From the NCBI GenBank assembly GCA_036675475.1, contig JAKFEY010000033.1, forward strand, positions 1-58,138: a stretch of 58,138 nucleotides of DNA, in the 5' to 3' direction. The first letter of the stretch is position 1; every line of letters begins with the position of its first letter. Made by a program: the position numbers and the translations under genes. The stretch is from JALYRV01 sp036675475 (GTDB lineage Bacteria > Acidobacteriota > Vicinamibacteria > Vicinamibacterales > SCN-69-37). Shown piece by piece: positions 1-10,773 of this stretch. The notes under the pieces are model-generated. The model ran no database searches, was not told where the DNA came from, and worked only from the letters and a program-made list of their open reading frames with translations.

Positions 1-203
1 ACGAGCTCCGCCGCGAGATGCTCGGCGTCGGCCGCGCTGCCGCCATTGCCAAACGCAAACAACGTCCCGCCGGCGAGCACACGCCCGGCGATGGCGTCGG
101 CGGCGCGTGTGATGGATGACAGGTCTGAAGATGCCGCGCGCGCGAGGGATGCGGCGCTGGCGGAGAGGGCGGATTGGATGAGTGAGAGAGAAGGCTGTGG
201 CAT
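1..203 (-). CDS. SIS-domain phosphoheptose isomerase-like protein, 5' part only
   Basis: The start ATG is at 203 and the gene runs off the left edge, so only about 67 residues are visible. Residues 43-58 read FGNGGSAADAEHLAAE, the N-terminal sugar-phosphate-binding signature of the GmhA/DiaA group of SIS proteins. GmhA isomerises sedoheptulose 7-phosphate to D-glycero-D-manno-heptose 7-phosphate for LPS heptose synthesis in the cytoplasm; DiaA is a close relative with a replication role. The N-terminus ahead of the motif is Ser/Ala-rich. GmhA is more likely than DiaA in a Gram-negative genome, but the C-terminal active-site residues lie outside the window. Confidence 0.82.
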   Translation of the reverse strand, partial: MPQPSLSLIQSALSASAASLARAASSDLSSITRAADAIAGRVLAGGTLFAFGNGGSAADAEHLAAEL

Positions 204-250
204 GGGCGCGACACAGGATATCGTGCCGCGCCCTGTTGCTGTTCGTCGCC

Positions 251-304
251 GCAGGCCTAAAGGCCTGCGCTACCCTCACGCAGGCCTAAAGGCCTGCGCT
301 ACCC
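251..304. repeat. Two tandem copies of a GGTAG-type palindrome
   Basis: Two identical 24-base units at 251-274 and 280-303 contain the hairpin GCAGGCCT-aa-AGGCCTGC followed by GCTACC. On the minus strand each reads GGTAGCGCAGGCCTTTAGGC plus four more bases. Related hairpins occur at 20808-20863, 22519-22548 and 48672-48698. The pair lies just past the 3' end of the 299-790 gene and may act as a bidirectional transcript end or be a REP-like mobile repeat. Confidence 0.85.
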
Positions 305-790
305 GCAGTTGCCCTTCACCGTCACCTTGTCGACTTTCAGTCGAATGACGGTGGTCGGGATGTCGACTTCCTTCGCGCCCGACGTGGGAACCGGCACCAC
401 CGCCGGCGAGGTCGTCACCTGCTTCGCGGGGCCCTCGATCTCCACCTTCATGCCCTCGTCAGTGTTCTTGACCTCGAGCTCGGCCTGCTCGACCTTGTCG
501 ATCCGGCCCGACAGCTCCACGACATGGCCGACATGACTGCGCACGTGCTTCCGGCTGTCGAGCCAGTAGACGCGGCGCATGGCGGTGTCGACCGGCTGGC
601 CGGGGATTTCCTTCACCGAGCCGAGCACGTAGGTGTCCGGCTTCTCGCCGGCCGTCACGCAGCCTTCGATGGCGACGCTCGCGCCCTTCATGAGCTTGGA
701 CTGCGCCTGATGCGCGGCATGGTCCTGCGCGATGGCAGGCATGGCAACCAGCGCGCACGCGGCCACGACCGCAGATATGTGTTTCGGCAT
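299..790 (-). CDS. Small secreted protein of unknown function
   Basis: A 163-residue protein with a clear signal peptide (residues 1-21, cleavage after AIA-Q). The start ATG at 790 follows a GGAGGAG ribosome site. The mature part begins with a His-rich stretch (QDHAAHQAQ), has a single Cys in IEGCV, and then alternates short beta-like strands with a segment VGHVVELSGRIDKVE that recalls OB-fold-like export proteins. A second Cys is the penultimate residue (NCG). It lies downstream of receptor 1 on the same strand, 214 bases away, separated by an octamer repeat. I do not recognise a family. A periplasmic location is likely. Confidence 0.75.
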   Translation of the reverse strand: MPKHISAVVAACALVAMPAIAQDHAAHQAQSKLMKGASVAIEGCVTAGEKPDTYVLGSVKEIPGQPVDTAMRRVYWLDSRKHVRSHVGHVVELSGRIDKVEQAELEVKNTDEGMKVEIEGPAKQVTTSPAVVPVPTSGAKEVDIPTTVIRLKVDKVTVKGNCG

Positions 791-903
791 TGCAAACTCC
801 TCCGGGGGAGGGCGGCTGCATGAGTCCTGCCGTACGCCCCACGGAAGGGGTTAAACGCGAAGGGCGGGACCTTTCGGCCCCGCCCTCCCATCTGTTGAAG
901 TCT

Positions 904-989
904 GATCTGGCGATCTGGTGAGCTTTATGCGGTGCGGGCGACAGACTCGTCAGACCGCCAGATCACCAGCGCGCCAGATCACCAGATCC
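904..989. repeat. Degenerate CCAGATCA octamer array with an inverted part
   Basis: The right half (about 957-989) is four CCAGATCA-like octamers in tandem. The left half (904-920) is the same unit inverted (GATCTGGCGATCTGGTG), so the region can fold into an imperfect hairpin. It fills much of the 214-base gap after receptor 1. The same octamer appears inside the HAD gene at 5627-5669. Confidence 0.75.
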
Positions 990-1004
990 ATCGTCAGTCG
1001 CGCG

Positions 1005-4000
1005 CTACCAGGTCGCTCTCACCCCGAAGCGAATCACGCGCGGCGCGATGATGCTCGAGATGTTGTTCGCGTTCGACGGCAGCGTCAGCACACCGCTGGC
1101 ATGGTTGTACGACCCCATGATGCGGCGGCGCGACTGCTCGGTATTCGCGTTCGTGGCATTGAAAATATCAATGCTCGGCACGAGGCGCATGCGGCCGAAG
1201 TTGAACGCGCGGTCGACCCGGAAGTCGAGGATGAACGTGTTCTCGAGACGACGCTCGCCCATGCCTTCCACCAGCACGTTGACGTTGCCGAGGCCGTTGC
1301 CGCGGCTGGTCACCTGAATCGCCGCCGGATGCGGATAGCCCTGGCGATACTGCGTGTTGGCCGCCAGGTTGATGTCCCACAGCGGAAGCGTATACATGCC
1401 GCTCGCCTTCACCAGCCACTTCGCGTTGGTGAACACCGAGTCGATGCCCGACCCGCCCGACTCCGGCGCGAACTCGAAGCCGTGCAGCTTGTCAATATTG
1501 GTCGGATCCTCATACGCATTGCCCGAATCCCAGTAGTCCTTCGCGTCGTTGAACGCGAAGCTGGCATTCGCCGACCACCGGTTCGCGTACCGCTTGTCGA
1601 ACGACAGCTCGACGCCGTTGTAGTCGCGATAGCGATCCGGAATGTTCGTGTAGACGAACGGCGTGGTCTGCGCCTTGGTCGCCACGTAGTAGGTGATCGG
1701 CCCGCAGATGGCGTTCGACGCGCACGTCGGCGTCACCGTGCGCGGCGCGAAGTCGGCCGACGAGAAGTTGTCGCGATCGGTCCACTGGAACTGATCGTAC
1801 CGTCGCCAGATGTAGCTCGCGCTCACGCCGACGCCCTGCATCAGCTCGTGATCGAGCCCGACGATGAACTCGCGGGTGCGGTCGTTCTTGACGTCGGGAT
1901 CGATGCGGCCGGGCGAGAGGAAGTTCGTCGGGTTGTTCAGGTCGAGCGCGGCGCTCTTGACCGGATTGGCCACGAACGTGAGCTCGTCCGGCTGCACGAA
2001 GGTGTCGCCGTTGGCGTCGTTCCAGGGATAGCGCACCTGCACCGCGCCAATCGCCACGAGATTGCTCGAGAGCTGGCCCGTGGAGATCTGGCCGAAGTAG
2101 ACCGAGTACGACGAGCGCGCCACCGTGCGGCCCGTGCCGAACAGGTCGTAGTTGAGGCCGAGGCGCGGCGAGATGTCATTGAAGGTCACGGGCGACTCGA
2201 TGCCCGGGAAGTCAATGGCCGGCAGGATGCTCGGAATCATTGGATTCTGCGGCACGACCGACGCCAGCGCCTGGTCGGTCTGGCTGTCCCAGCGCACGCC
2301 CGCGTTGGCCGTGAAGCGGCCGCGCGTGTAGGTGTCCTGCAGATACAGCGCGTGGGTCTTCAGCTTGTAGTTGGTGTAGCCGTCGCGCCACATGTCCGCT
2401 TCCACCGGCGTGTTGCCGTTGAAGCGCGCGTCGGCAAAGCCGCCGCGGTGGTTGATCGACTCGGCGCGCGCCGTGCGCCAGCGGTAGCCCGCCTTGAAGG
2501 CATGGTCGCCGCCGAGCGTGCCCGGCTGGAAGAAGCTGGCGGTCAGGTCGACGCTGTCGGTCGGCCGGATGAACACCGACTCCTGGAACGAACGGCCCCA
2601 CACCCCGGTGGGAATGTCGAACCGCGCCTGGATGTCGCGCTGCTCCTCTTCCTGGAACGTGAGCGTGAAGTTGTTGCCCACGTGGCCGTAGGTGGCCTCG
2701 CCCACGAGGCGATCGCTGAAGACGTGCTGGTCGCTGACCTTCCAGATCGGCGACGGGCCCGTCAGCCAGCCGAACGTGCCAAACGCGCTGTCGACCGCCT
2801 TCTGGCGATACGCCGTTTCGAGAGGACGCGTGTCGGACGCGTCACGCGCGTTGCGCACCTTCGCGCCCCACGTGTTCTGGAAGTTCACCTTGTTGTTCGC
2901 CATCGGCGCCCACGTGAGCTTCCAGTTGTAGTTGTCGAGCGCCGTGAGATCGGTGGCCAGACAGTCGCGAATCGCGTCGGTGCTGCCGAGCACGCCCGCG
3001 ATGTCGGCCGTCTTCACGCCCGCCGGACGGCAGGTCGGCGTGTTCAGGTAGAAGCCGTTGACGCCGACTTCGATGTTCTGCTTCGAGTAGCTGCCCCAGT
3101 ACCAGAGCTTGTCCTTCTGGATCGGGCCGCCCACTTCGAAGCCGTAGTCGTTGATGTTCTGGATCGGATTGCCCGAGCCGGCGCCGGCCGCGCGAATCGC
3201 ATCCGTCACGTTGTCGGCCTGGAAGCGCTCGTTCGTGTTGTAGAGACGCGCCGATCCGCGGAACAGGTTGGTGCCGCTGCGCGACACGAAGTTGATGCCC
3301 ACGCCGCCGGTCTGCTGCGACGCGTCGGCGCCGCCGGTGACGACCTGCATCTCCTGCAGCATGTCGAAGTCGTAGTAGAGCGGCGACGCGCCGAGCGCCG
3401 ACATGTCGGTGATGTCGACGCCGTCGAGCGACCACTTGTTGTTGCCCGATCCGTTGCCGCGGGCGATGTAGCCGGACTGCTGGCCCGACTGGCTGCCGCC
3501 GACGTTGATGCGGTCCATGGCAATCGAGGGCGTCCGCTCGAGCATGACCCACGGGTCGCGCGCCGACGGGATGCTCTGCATCGACTCCAGATCGAACGTC
3601 GTCTTTTTCGTCATCGACTTGGTGTCGACCAGCGGCGCGTTGCCGGCGACGGTAACCGTCTCCTGCACGCTCGAAATCTGCATGTCGCCGTTGATCGTCA
3701 CCGACGAGCCGATCGTCACCGGCACGCCTTCACGCACCAGCGTGCGGAAGCCGGAGAGCTCGAAGCGGACGCTGTAGGTGCCGATCGGCAGGCGCGGCAC
3801 GAGGTACGTGCCGGTTTCGGACGAGACGGTGGTCTGCGGGGTGATGAGCGCCGGGCCGCTCACCGTGATGGTGACGCCCGGAAGCACGGCACCGGTGTTG
3901 TCGGTTACGCGACCGGTGATCTCGCCGGTCTGAACCTGCGCCGCCCCGACAGACACGCCCGTGAACAAGGCCATGACAGTCAGGAAAAGTCTGAAACGAA

Positions 4001-4007
4001 CGTTCAT
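1005..4007 (-). CDS. TonB-dependent receptor-like protein, Oar type (receptor 1)
   Basis: A 1000-residue outer-membrane protein. Residues 1-23 are a signal peptide ending GAAQ. Residues 27-110 are a CarboxypepD_reg-like fold (GEITGRVTDNTGAVLPGV), residues about 120-250 a plug-like domain (SLDGVDITDMSA), and the rest a beta-barrel closing on an aromatic C-terminus (VRATW). This architecture is typical of the expanded Oar-like receptors of Acidobacteriota, which are presumed to import or present polymeric substrates. A strong AGGAGG site precedes ATG 4007. It is a paralogue of the 17928-20804 protein. The substrate cannot be told: no SusD or polysaccharide lyase is adjacent. Confidence 0.93.
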   Translation of the reverse strand: MNVRFRLFLTVMALFTGVSVGAAQVQTGEITGRVTDNTGAVLPGVTITVSGPALITPQTTVSSETGTYLVPRLPIGTYSVRFELSGFRTLVREGVPVTIGSSVTINGDMQISSVQETVTVAGNAPLVDTKSMTKKTTFDLESMQSIPSARDPWVMLERTPSIAMDRINVGGSQSGQQSGYIARGNGSGNNKWSLDGVDITDMSALGASPLYYDFDMLQEMQVVTGGADASQQTGGVGINFVSRSGTNLFRGSARLYNTNERFQADNVTDAIRAAGAGSGNPIQNINDYGFEVGGPIQKDKLWYWGSYSKQNIEVGVNGFYLNTPTCRPAGVKTADIAGVLGSTDAIRDCLATDLTALDNYNWKLTWAPMANNKVNFQNTWGAKVRNARDASDTRPLETAYRQKAVDSAFGTFGWLTGPSPIWKVSDQHVFSDRLVGEATYGHVGNNFTLTFQEEEQRDIQARFDIPTGVWGRSFQESVFIRPTDSVDLTASFFQPGTLGGDHAFKAGYRWRTARAESINHRGGFADARFNGNTPVEADMWRDGYTNYKLKTHALYLQDTYTRGRFTANAGVRWDSQTDQALASVVPQNPMIPSILPAIDFPGIESPVTFNDISPRLGLNYDLFGTGRTVARSSYSVYFGQISTGQLSSNLVAIGAVQVRYPWNDANGDTFVQPDELTFVANPVKSAALDLNNPTNFLSPGRIDPDVKNDRTREFIVGLDHELMQGVGVSASYIWRRYDQFQWTDRDNFSSADFAPRTVTPTCASNAICGPITYYVATKAQTTPFVYTNIPDRYRDYNGVELSFDKRYANRWSANASFAFNDAKDYWDSGNAYEDPTNIDKLHGFEFAPESGGSGIDSVFTNAKWLVKASGMYTLPLWDINLAANTQYRQGYPHPAAIQVTSRGNGLGNVNVLVEGMGERRLENTFILDFRVDRAFNFGRMRLVPSIDIFNATNANTEQSRRRIMGSYNHASGVLTLPSNANNISSIIAPRVIRFGVRATW

Positions 4008-4188
4008 GCGAATTCCTCCTGAGCGCGCGGCAGAGCACCCGCTGTGCCAGCGACGCTGTCAGAAGGGATTCGAAACGGTTGCAGCTATGTGATTGGTGGA
4101 TCGGGGATTACGCGTGATAGCCGACGGGAGTACCCCGTGCGTGCGCGGACACGTGCGGAGCGCGATCCAAACGCGCGGATGCGCGGCT

Positions 4189-5070
4189 TCAATTGAACGA
4201 AGCGACGCGGCGGCGAAGGGTCTTCACGTGCTCCCAGAGACGCTCGGCTTCGCTCGGCTCACCGTCTTCGCTGTCGTTGGAGGGTTGGAAGGTTGGAAGG
4301 GAGGCGGTGAGCCGCTGATGTTCGAGGTACGTTTCCAGATCGCGCAGCGCGCCGTTCATGTCGCCGAGATGGAACGACAGCAGGCCGCGGTCGCGGCGCT
4401 CGTCCTGCGACGCGGGATCGAGCGCGAGCAGGATGTCGGTGACGCGGCGCGCATCCGCAAAGGCCTGCTGGCGCACGTAGAGACGCTTGAGGTTCGTGAG
4501 CATGCGCTCGACAATCTCGCGCGGCGCCGCCGGCTCGAGCAGCTCGGGACTGAACACCGCGTGCTCGCCGAGATGATTGGTGAGAATACGCCGGCAATCA
4601 GTCTCCGACAGCTCCACGCCGCCGGTGAAGGGATCGAGAATCAGATCCTCGCACCGCAGCAGGAAGTGGCCCGGGAAACTGATGCCCTGCGTGATCACGC
4701 CGGCCCGCGCCGCCACATCCATATAGACGAGCGACAGGGTGATGGGAATGCCGCGGCGGCGGGCGACGACGGCGTTGAGGCAGCTGTTGCGGAGGTCGTC
4801 GTAATAGAGCCGGTCGCCCTCGAAGCCGGCCTCGTCATAGAGGACGGCGTTGAGCTCGCGCACGCGGTCGCGCGCCGGAGCGCCGGCGAGCTTCTCGACG
4901 CGCGCGGCCGCGCGGTCGCCAAAGCGCGCGAGCGCACCGCGCGTGGCGTCGGCATCGAGCCGCGGATATTCGAGCCGCGCAATCTCCAGCGCCGCATCCG
5001 TGAGCTTCATGTCCGGATCGGACAAGAGCTCCATCAGGCGCGCGCGGATCTGTTCGAAACGAGGTTTCAT
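4189..5070 (-). CDS. SirB1-family transglutaminase-like protein with TPR region
   Basis: 293 residues. Residues about 75-150 hold the SirB1 signature SCLNAVVARRRGIPITLSLV, with the Cys/His positions of the transglutaminase-like fold (SCLN and FPGHFLLR). Residues about 195-250 are a two-repeat TPR tail (VRQQAFADARRVTDILLAL). Family members are cytoplasmic and of unclear function. The ATG at 5070 overlaps the HAD stop by four bases, so it is the last gene of the fad operon. Residues about 256-265 (SLPTFQPSND) come from an in-frame CTTCCAAC octamer array just before the final helix. Confidence 0.88.
   Translation of the reverse strand: MKPRFEQIRARLMELLSDPDMKLTDAALEIARLEYPRLDADATRGALARFGDRAAARVEKLAGAPARDRVRELNAVLYDEAGFEGDRLYYDDLRNSCLNAVVARRRGIPITLSLVYMDVAARAGVITQGISFPGHFLLRCEDLILDPFTGGVELSETDCRRILTNHLGEHAVFSPELLEPAAPREIVERMLTNLKRLYVRQQAFADARRVTDILLALDPASQDERRDRGLLSFHLGDMNGALRDLETYLEHQRLTASLPTFQPSNDSEDGEPSEAERLWEHVKTLRRRVASFN
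4276..4303. repeat. CTTCCAAC octamer array inside the SirB1 gene
   Basis: On the coding strand three near-identical octamers (CTTCCAAC, CTTCCAAC, CCTCCAAC) sit in tandem. They encode part of SLPTFQPSND close to the C-terminus, keep the frame, and do not resemble the flanking protein. See the finding on in-frame arrays. Confidence 0.7.
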
Positions 5071-5762
5071 CCCAGGCTCTCGATCAGCTCCAGTGTAACC
5101 GCGTCGAGCGACGGCACGACGACCACGGCGCCCGGCAGCTCGTGCGCCTTGTAGTTGGTGGTCACGGCGATGCAGGTCATGCCGGCGGCCACCGCCGACT
5201 GGATGCCCCAGCGCGAGTCTTCGATTGCCACGCAGCGATGCGGCTCGACATTCAGGCGGTGCGCGGCCTCGATGTAGGGATCGGCGGCCGGTTTGCCGGC
5301 GAGCGTGTCGCCGCAGCCGACGATGGTTTCGAAGAAGGAGAGCAGGCCGGCCGGCCCGAGCACGTCGCGAATTTCGCTGGCATAGGCGCCCGACGCAATC
5401 GCGAGCGGCAGTCTGCCATGGAAGCGGCGAATGCAGCCGGCGGCGCCGGGATAGAGAATCGACTCGGCCTCGGCGACGAGCGCGTCATACGCGCGGCCCT
5501 TTTCGGCCACGAGCTCGCGGATGCGCTCATCGCCCAGATCGACGCCATGGTCGGCGGTCAGCAGCCGGAACACGCCCTCGTCGTCGAAGCCGAGATAGCG
5601 GGCGTAGTAGTCTTCGCGGGTGAGCAGGGGATTTGGTGATTTCGTGATCTGGTGATCTGGTGATCTGGGCGGACTGAGCGCCGCGCGGAAGGCCTCGAGG
5701 TGCAGGCGCTCGGTGTCGGCGATGACGCCGTCGAAGTCGAAGACGAGCGCGGCCGGCATCAT
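5067..5762 (-). CDS. HAD-superfamily hydrolase, subfamily IA
   Basis: 231 residues from ATG 5762, chosen because that ATG overlaps the stop of the DUF1684 gene (ATGA); an upstream in-frame start at 5837 would run through that gene. Motif I is DFDGVIADTE, motif II the Ser of AIASGAY, motif III a Lys in AGKPAADPY, and motif IV EDSRWGIQSAVAAGM, so all catalytic elements are present. The cap insert is alpha-helical, as in beta-phosphoglucomutase and phosphoglycolate phosphatase. The substrate is a small phosphate ester, not definable here. Residues about 31-45 (SPDHQITKSPNP) are an octamer-array insertion at the entry to the cap. Confidence 0.9.
   Translation of the reverse strand: MMPAALVFDFDGVIADTERLHLEAFRAALSPPRSPDHQITKSPNPLLTREDYYARYLGFDDEGVFRLLTADHGVDLGDERIRELVAEKGRAYDALVAEAESILYPGAAGCIRRFHGRLPLAIASGAYASEIRDVLGPAGLLSFFETIVGCGDTLAGKPAADPYIEAAHRLNVEPHRCVAIEDSRWGIQSAVAAGMTCIAVTTNYKAHELPGAVVVVPSLDAVTLELIESLG
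5627..5669. repeat. AGATCACC octamer array inside the HAD gene
   Basis: The coding strand holds five tandem octamers: AGATCACC twice, AGATCACG, AAATCACC, AAATCCCC. They encode SPDHQITKSPNP in the cap region, in frame. The same unit forms the intergenic array at 904-989. Confidence 0.85.
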
Positions 5763-6353
5763 GGCTTGCCCGCCGGCATCATTTCGCCCGCGCGGATGGC
5801 GACGGGCAGCTTGTTTTCGCGCGGCGGCAGCGGGCATTCGTAGCGCACGTCGTACACGCAGAACGGATTGTAGGCGCGGTTGAAATCCAGATCGTACAGG
5901 CCGGTGGAGGAGCGCGACAGATCGAGATAGCGGCCGCCGCCGTACGTTTCGGTGCGGTTGGTGGTGTCGCCGAACGGCACGAACAGCTGCCGGTTGTCGG
6001 TAGCGGTCTCGGGCACGAACGCGGTCAGCGCGTGCTTCTGGCCGTTCAAGGTGAATTCGAGCTTGCCGATCACGCGAAACCGGTCGCGCCTGCCCGCGGT
6101 GGTGTCCATCTCGATCACCTGCGTGGACATCTCGCTTTCACCCAGCGCCGCCGGCACGCGGAACTTCGGGTCGATGTCGAAGTAGCGAAGCCCGCCAAAC
6201 GACGCCCGCTGCGCCTCGGGAATGGGCGAGTCGCTGCCGCTCTTGAACGCCGCGTCCTTCTCCGTGCGCCACGACGCGACCTCCTCGACGTAGGTCTTCG
6301 GAGGTTCGGCGCAACCGGCTGCGAGCAGGAGCGCCGCCAGACAGAGCGCTGAA

Positions 6354-6373
<20 letters not shown>
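5759..6373 (-). CDS. DUF1684 lipoprotein
   Basis: 204 residues from ATG 6373, which overlaps the end of fadE by about 20 bases. Residues 1-16 form a lipoprotein signal (LAALLLAAGCAEP, lipobox LAAGC), so it should be membrane-anchored. The C-terminal half matches DUF1684: YGGGRYLDL, then DFNRAYNPFC and ENKLPVAIRAGE. The family is common in Acidobacteriota, Bacteroidota and actinobacteria and has no settled function. The upstream in-frame start at 6397 is disfavoured because it adds a very basic leader (KRWRRRS) in front of the signal peptide. Its place in the fad operon suggests cotranscription, not a known role in lipid breakdown. Confidence 0.9.
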
Positions 6374-8153
<1,780 letters not shown>

Positions 8154-8155
8154 AT

Positions 8156-9330
<1,175 letters not shown>

Positions 9331-9334
<4 letters not shown>

Positions 9335-9978
9335 TCGAAGTCACCCAATAGATCTGCCAGTGCTTCGCCGACTTCCTGCGCCTGGCCGGTGAACAGATGG
9401 TCGGCGCCGTCGATGACGACGAGCTCCTTGGGCTCCTGCAGCTTGCTGTAGAACGCCCACAGGCCTTCGATGGGACAGAGTTCATCTTCGGAGCCCTGCA
9501 CGAAGAACTTCGGCTTCGTGCTGGCCAGCGTGTTCGTGAAGTCGTAGTTCTCGCGCGTCACGGGCGGCGCGATGCCAATCAGTACGGACACGCGGTCGTC
9601 GACCGCGCCCGCTTCGAGCGCGACGTTCGATCCGAACGAAAAGCCGGCGGCCCAGATCGGCACGCCAGGATAGCGCGCCGCCATGAAATCAACCGCGGCA
9701 CGGAAGTCCTCGCGCTCGCCGCGCCCCTCATCGAAGGTGCCTTCGCTCTTGCCGACGCCGCGGAAGTTGAAGCGCAGCACCGCGCACCCGATGCGCACGA
9801 GACCCTTCGTCCCCTGAAACACCGCCTTCGTGTGCATCGTCCCGCCCTCGGTGGGCAGGGGATGCGCGAACACGACCGCGGCTTTCGGCAACTCGGACGG
9901 CTCGCCCTGAGCTTGTCGCGGGGGGGCGTCGATCAGGCCTTCGATGCGTCCGGCCGGTCCTGTGAACTCAACGCGCAT
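9331..9978 (-). CDS. Alpha/beta hydrolase (COG2945-like)
   Basis: 215 residues. HPLPTEGGTMHTKAVFQ is the oxyanion-side signature of the COG2945/dienelactone-hydrolase-like group. The nucleophile is the Ser of AAGFSFGSNVA, the acid probably the Asp of GSEDELCPIEG, and the His that of GADHLFTG. It is cytoplasmic by lack of a signal. It sits between fadN and fadA in the fad operon, so an acyl-thioester or lipid-ester substrate is plausible but unproven. Residues about 16-26 (PPRQAQGEPSEL) look like another repeat-derived insertion (coding strand GACAAGCTCAGGGCGAGC) after the first strand. Confidence 0.85.
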
Positions 9979-9990
9979 GTCTTGATCGGC

Positions 9991-10773
9991 TCACTTTCCA
10001 TTTTCCACTTCCTCAACGAAGCTGCAGACGATGTCGGCAAACTCGGTGGGTTTGGTGACGAGACCGATGTGGCCCGTGTCTTTGATGGTGACGTGTGTCA
10101 TGCCGCCAATCAGCGTCACGTAATCCTGTGACGCGTTCAGGTCGACCACGCGGTCCAGCCGCGGCTCGCCCGTGATGAGCATGGCCGGCGCCGTGACCTT
10201 CTGGCAGTCGGCCACGATGTCGGTGGCTATCTTGAGTCTGGCCCACTCACTCATGCGCGTGACCGAGAGCGGCGAGCGCAGCATGCGCGTGAAATAGCGG
10301 CACCCGAACAGCGCGCGCTCGCGAAAGGTCGGCTTGGCCGCGAAGATTTCAGGCCACATGCGCGTGAACCACGCGGGCAGCACCAGCGGCATCGAGATGA
10401 GCGGACGCTCCATGTATTTCAGCAGCGTCTCGTTCGGCGTCCACCGGGGCGTGGGGCTCGACACGAGCAGGAGTCCGTTCGTGCGCTCCGGATAACGCGC
10501 GGCAAAGCGCGTGGCGATGAAGCCGCCGAACGAGATGCCGCAGATCACGGCGCGCTCGACGCCGGCGGTGTCCATCACCTCGGAGACCTGGTCGACGAGC
10601 CGATCGAGGTTGCCGCCCTGCTGCTGCAGCCGGGCCTTCGGCGTGCGGTCGTACGAGAACGTGAGCACGCGACAGCGCTTCGCGACTTCGTGAATGGCCG
10701 GACCCATCCACTCCCACCGGCCCTGGATGCCGGGAATCATGACGATTGGCGGACCGGAGCCGCGGTCAATCAT
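9991..10773 (-). CDS. Alpha/beta hydrolase
   Basis: 260 residues from ATG 10773, which shares one base with the fadN stop (TGATG), implying coupled translation. The fold is shown by MIPGIQGRWEWMGP (oxyanion loop), the nucleophile elbow CGISFGGFIA (Ser), and a C-terminal His in DTGHIGLVTKP. It resembles the 3-oxoadipate enol-lactonase / esterase group. Placement immediately downstream of fadN suggests a thioesterase or lipase-like accessory role in fatty-acid use; the substrate is not visible. Twelve bases separate it from the next hydrolase. Confidence 0.87.
   Translation of the reverse strand: MIDRGSGPPIVMIPGIQGRWEWMGPAIHEVAKRCRVLTFSYDRTPKARLQQQGGNLDRLVDQVSEVMDTAGVERAVICGISFGGFIATRFAARYPERTNGLLLVSSPTPRWTPNETLLKYMERPLISMPLVLPAWFTRMWPEIFAAKPTFRERALFGCRYFTRMLRSPLSVTRMSEWARLKIATDIVADCQKVTAPAMLITGEPRLDRVVDLNASQDYVTLIGGMTHVTIKDTGHIGLVTKPTEFADIVCSFVEEVENGK

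Noticed and set aside
918..4022. Open frame of over 1000 codons antisense to receptor 1
   Set aside because: Arg/Val/Ala-rich with no motif; it mirrors the codon bias of the receptor gene on the other strand. The same holds for long antisense frames at 17334-19367, 24480-26738 and 53548-55617.
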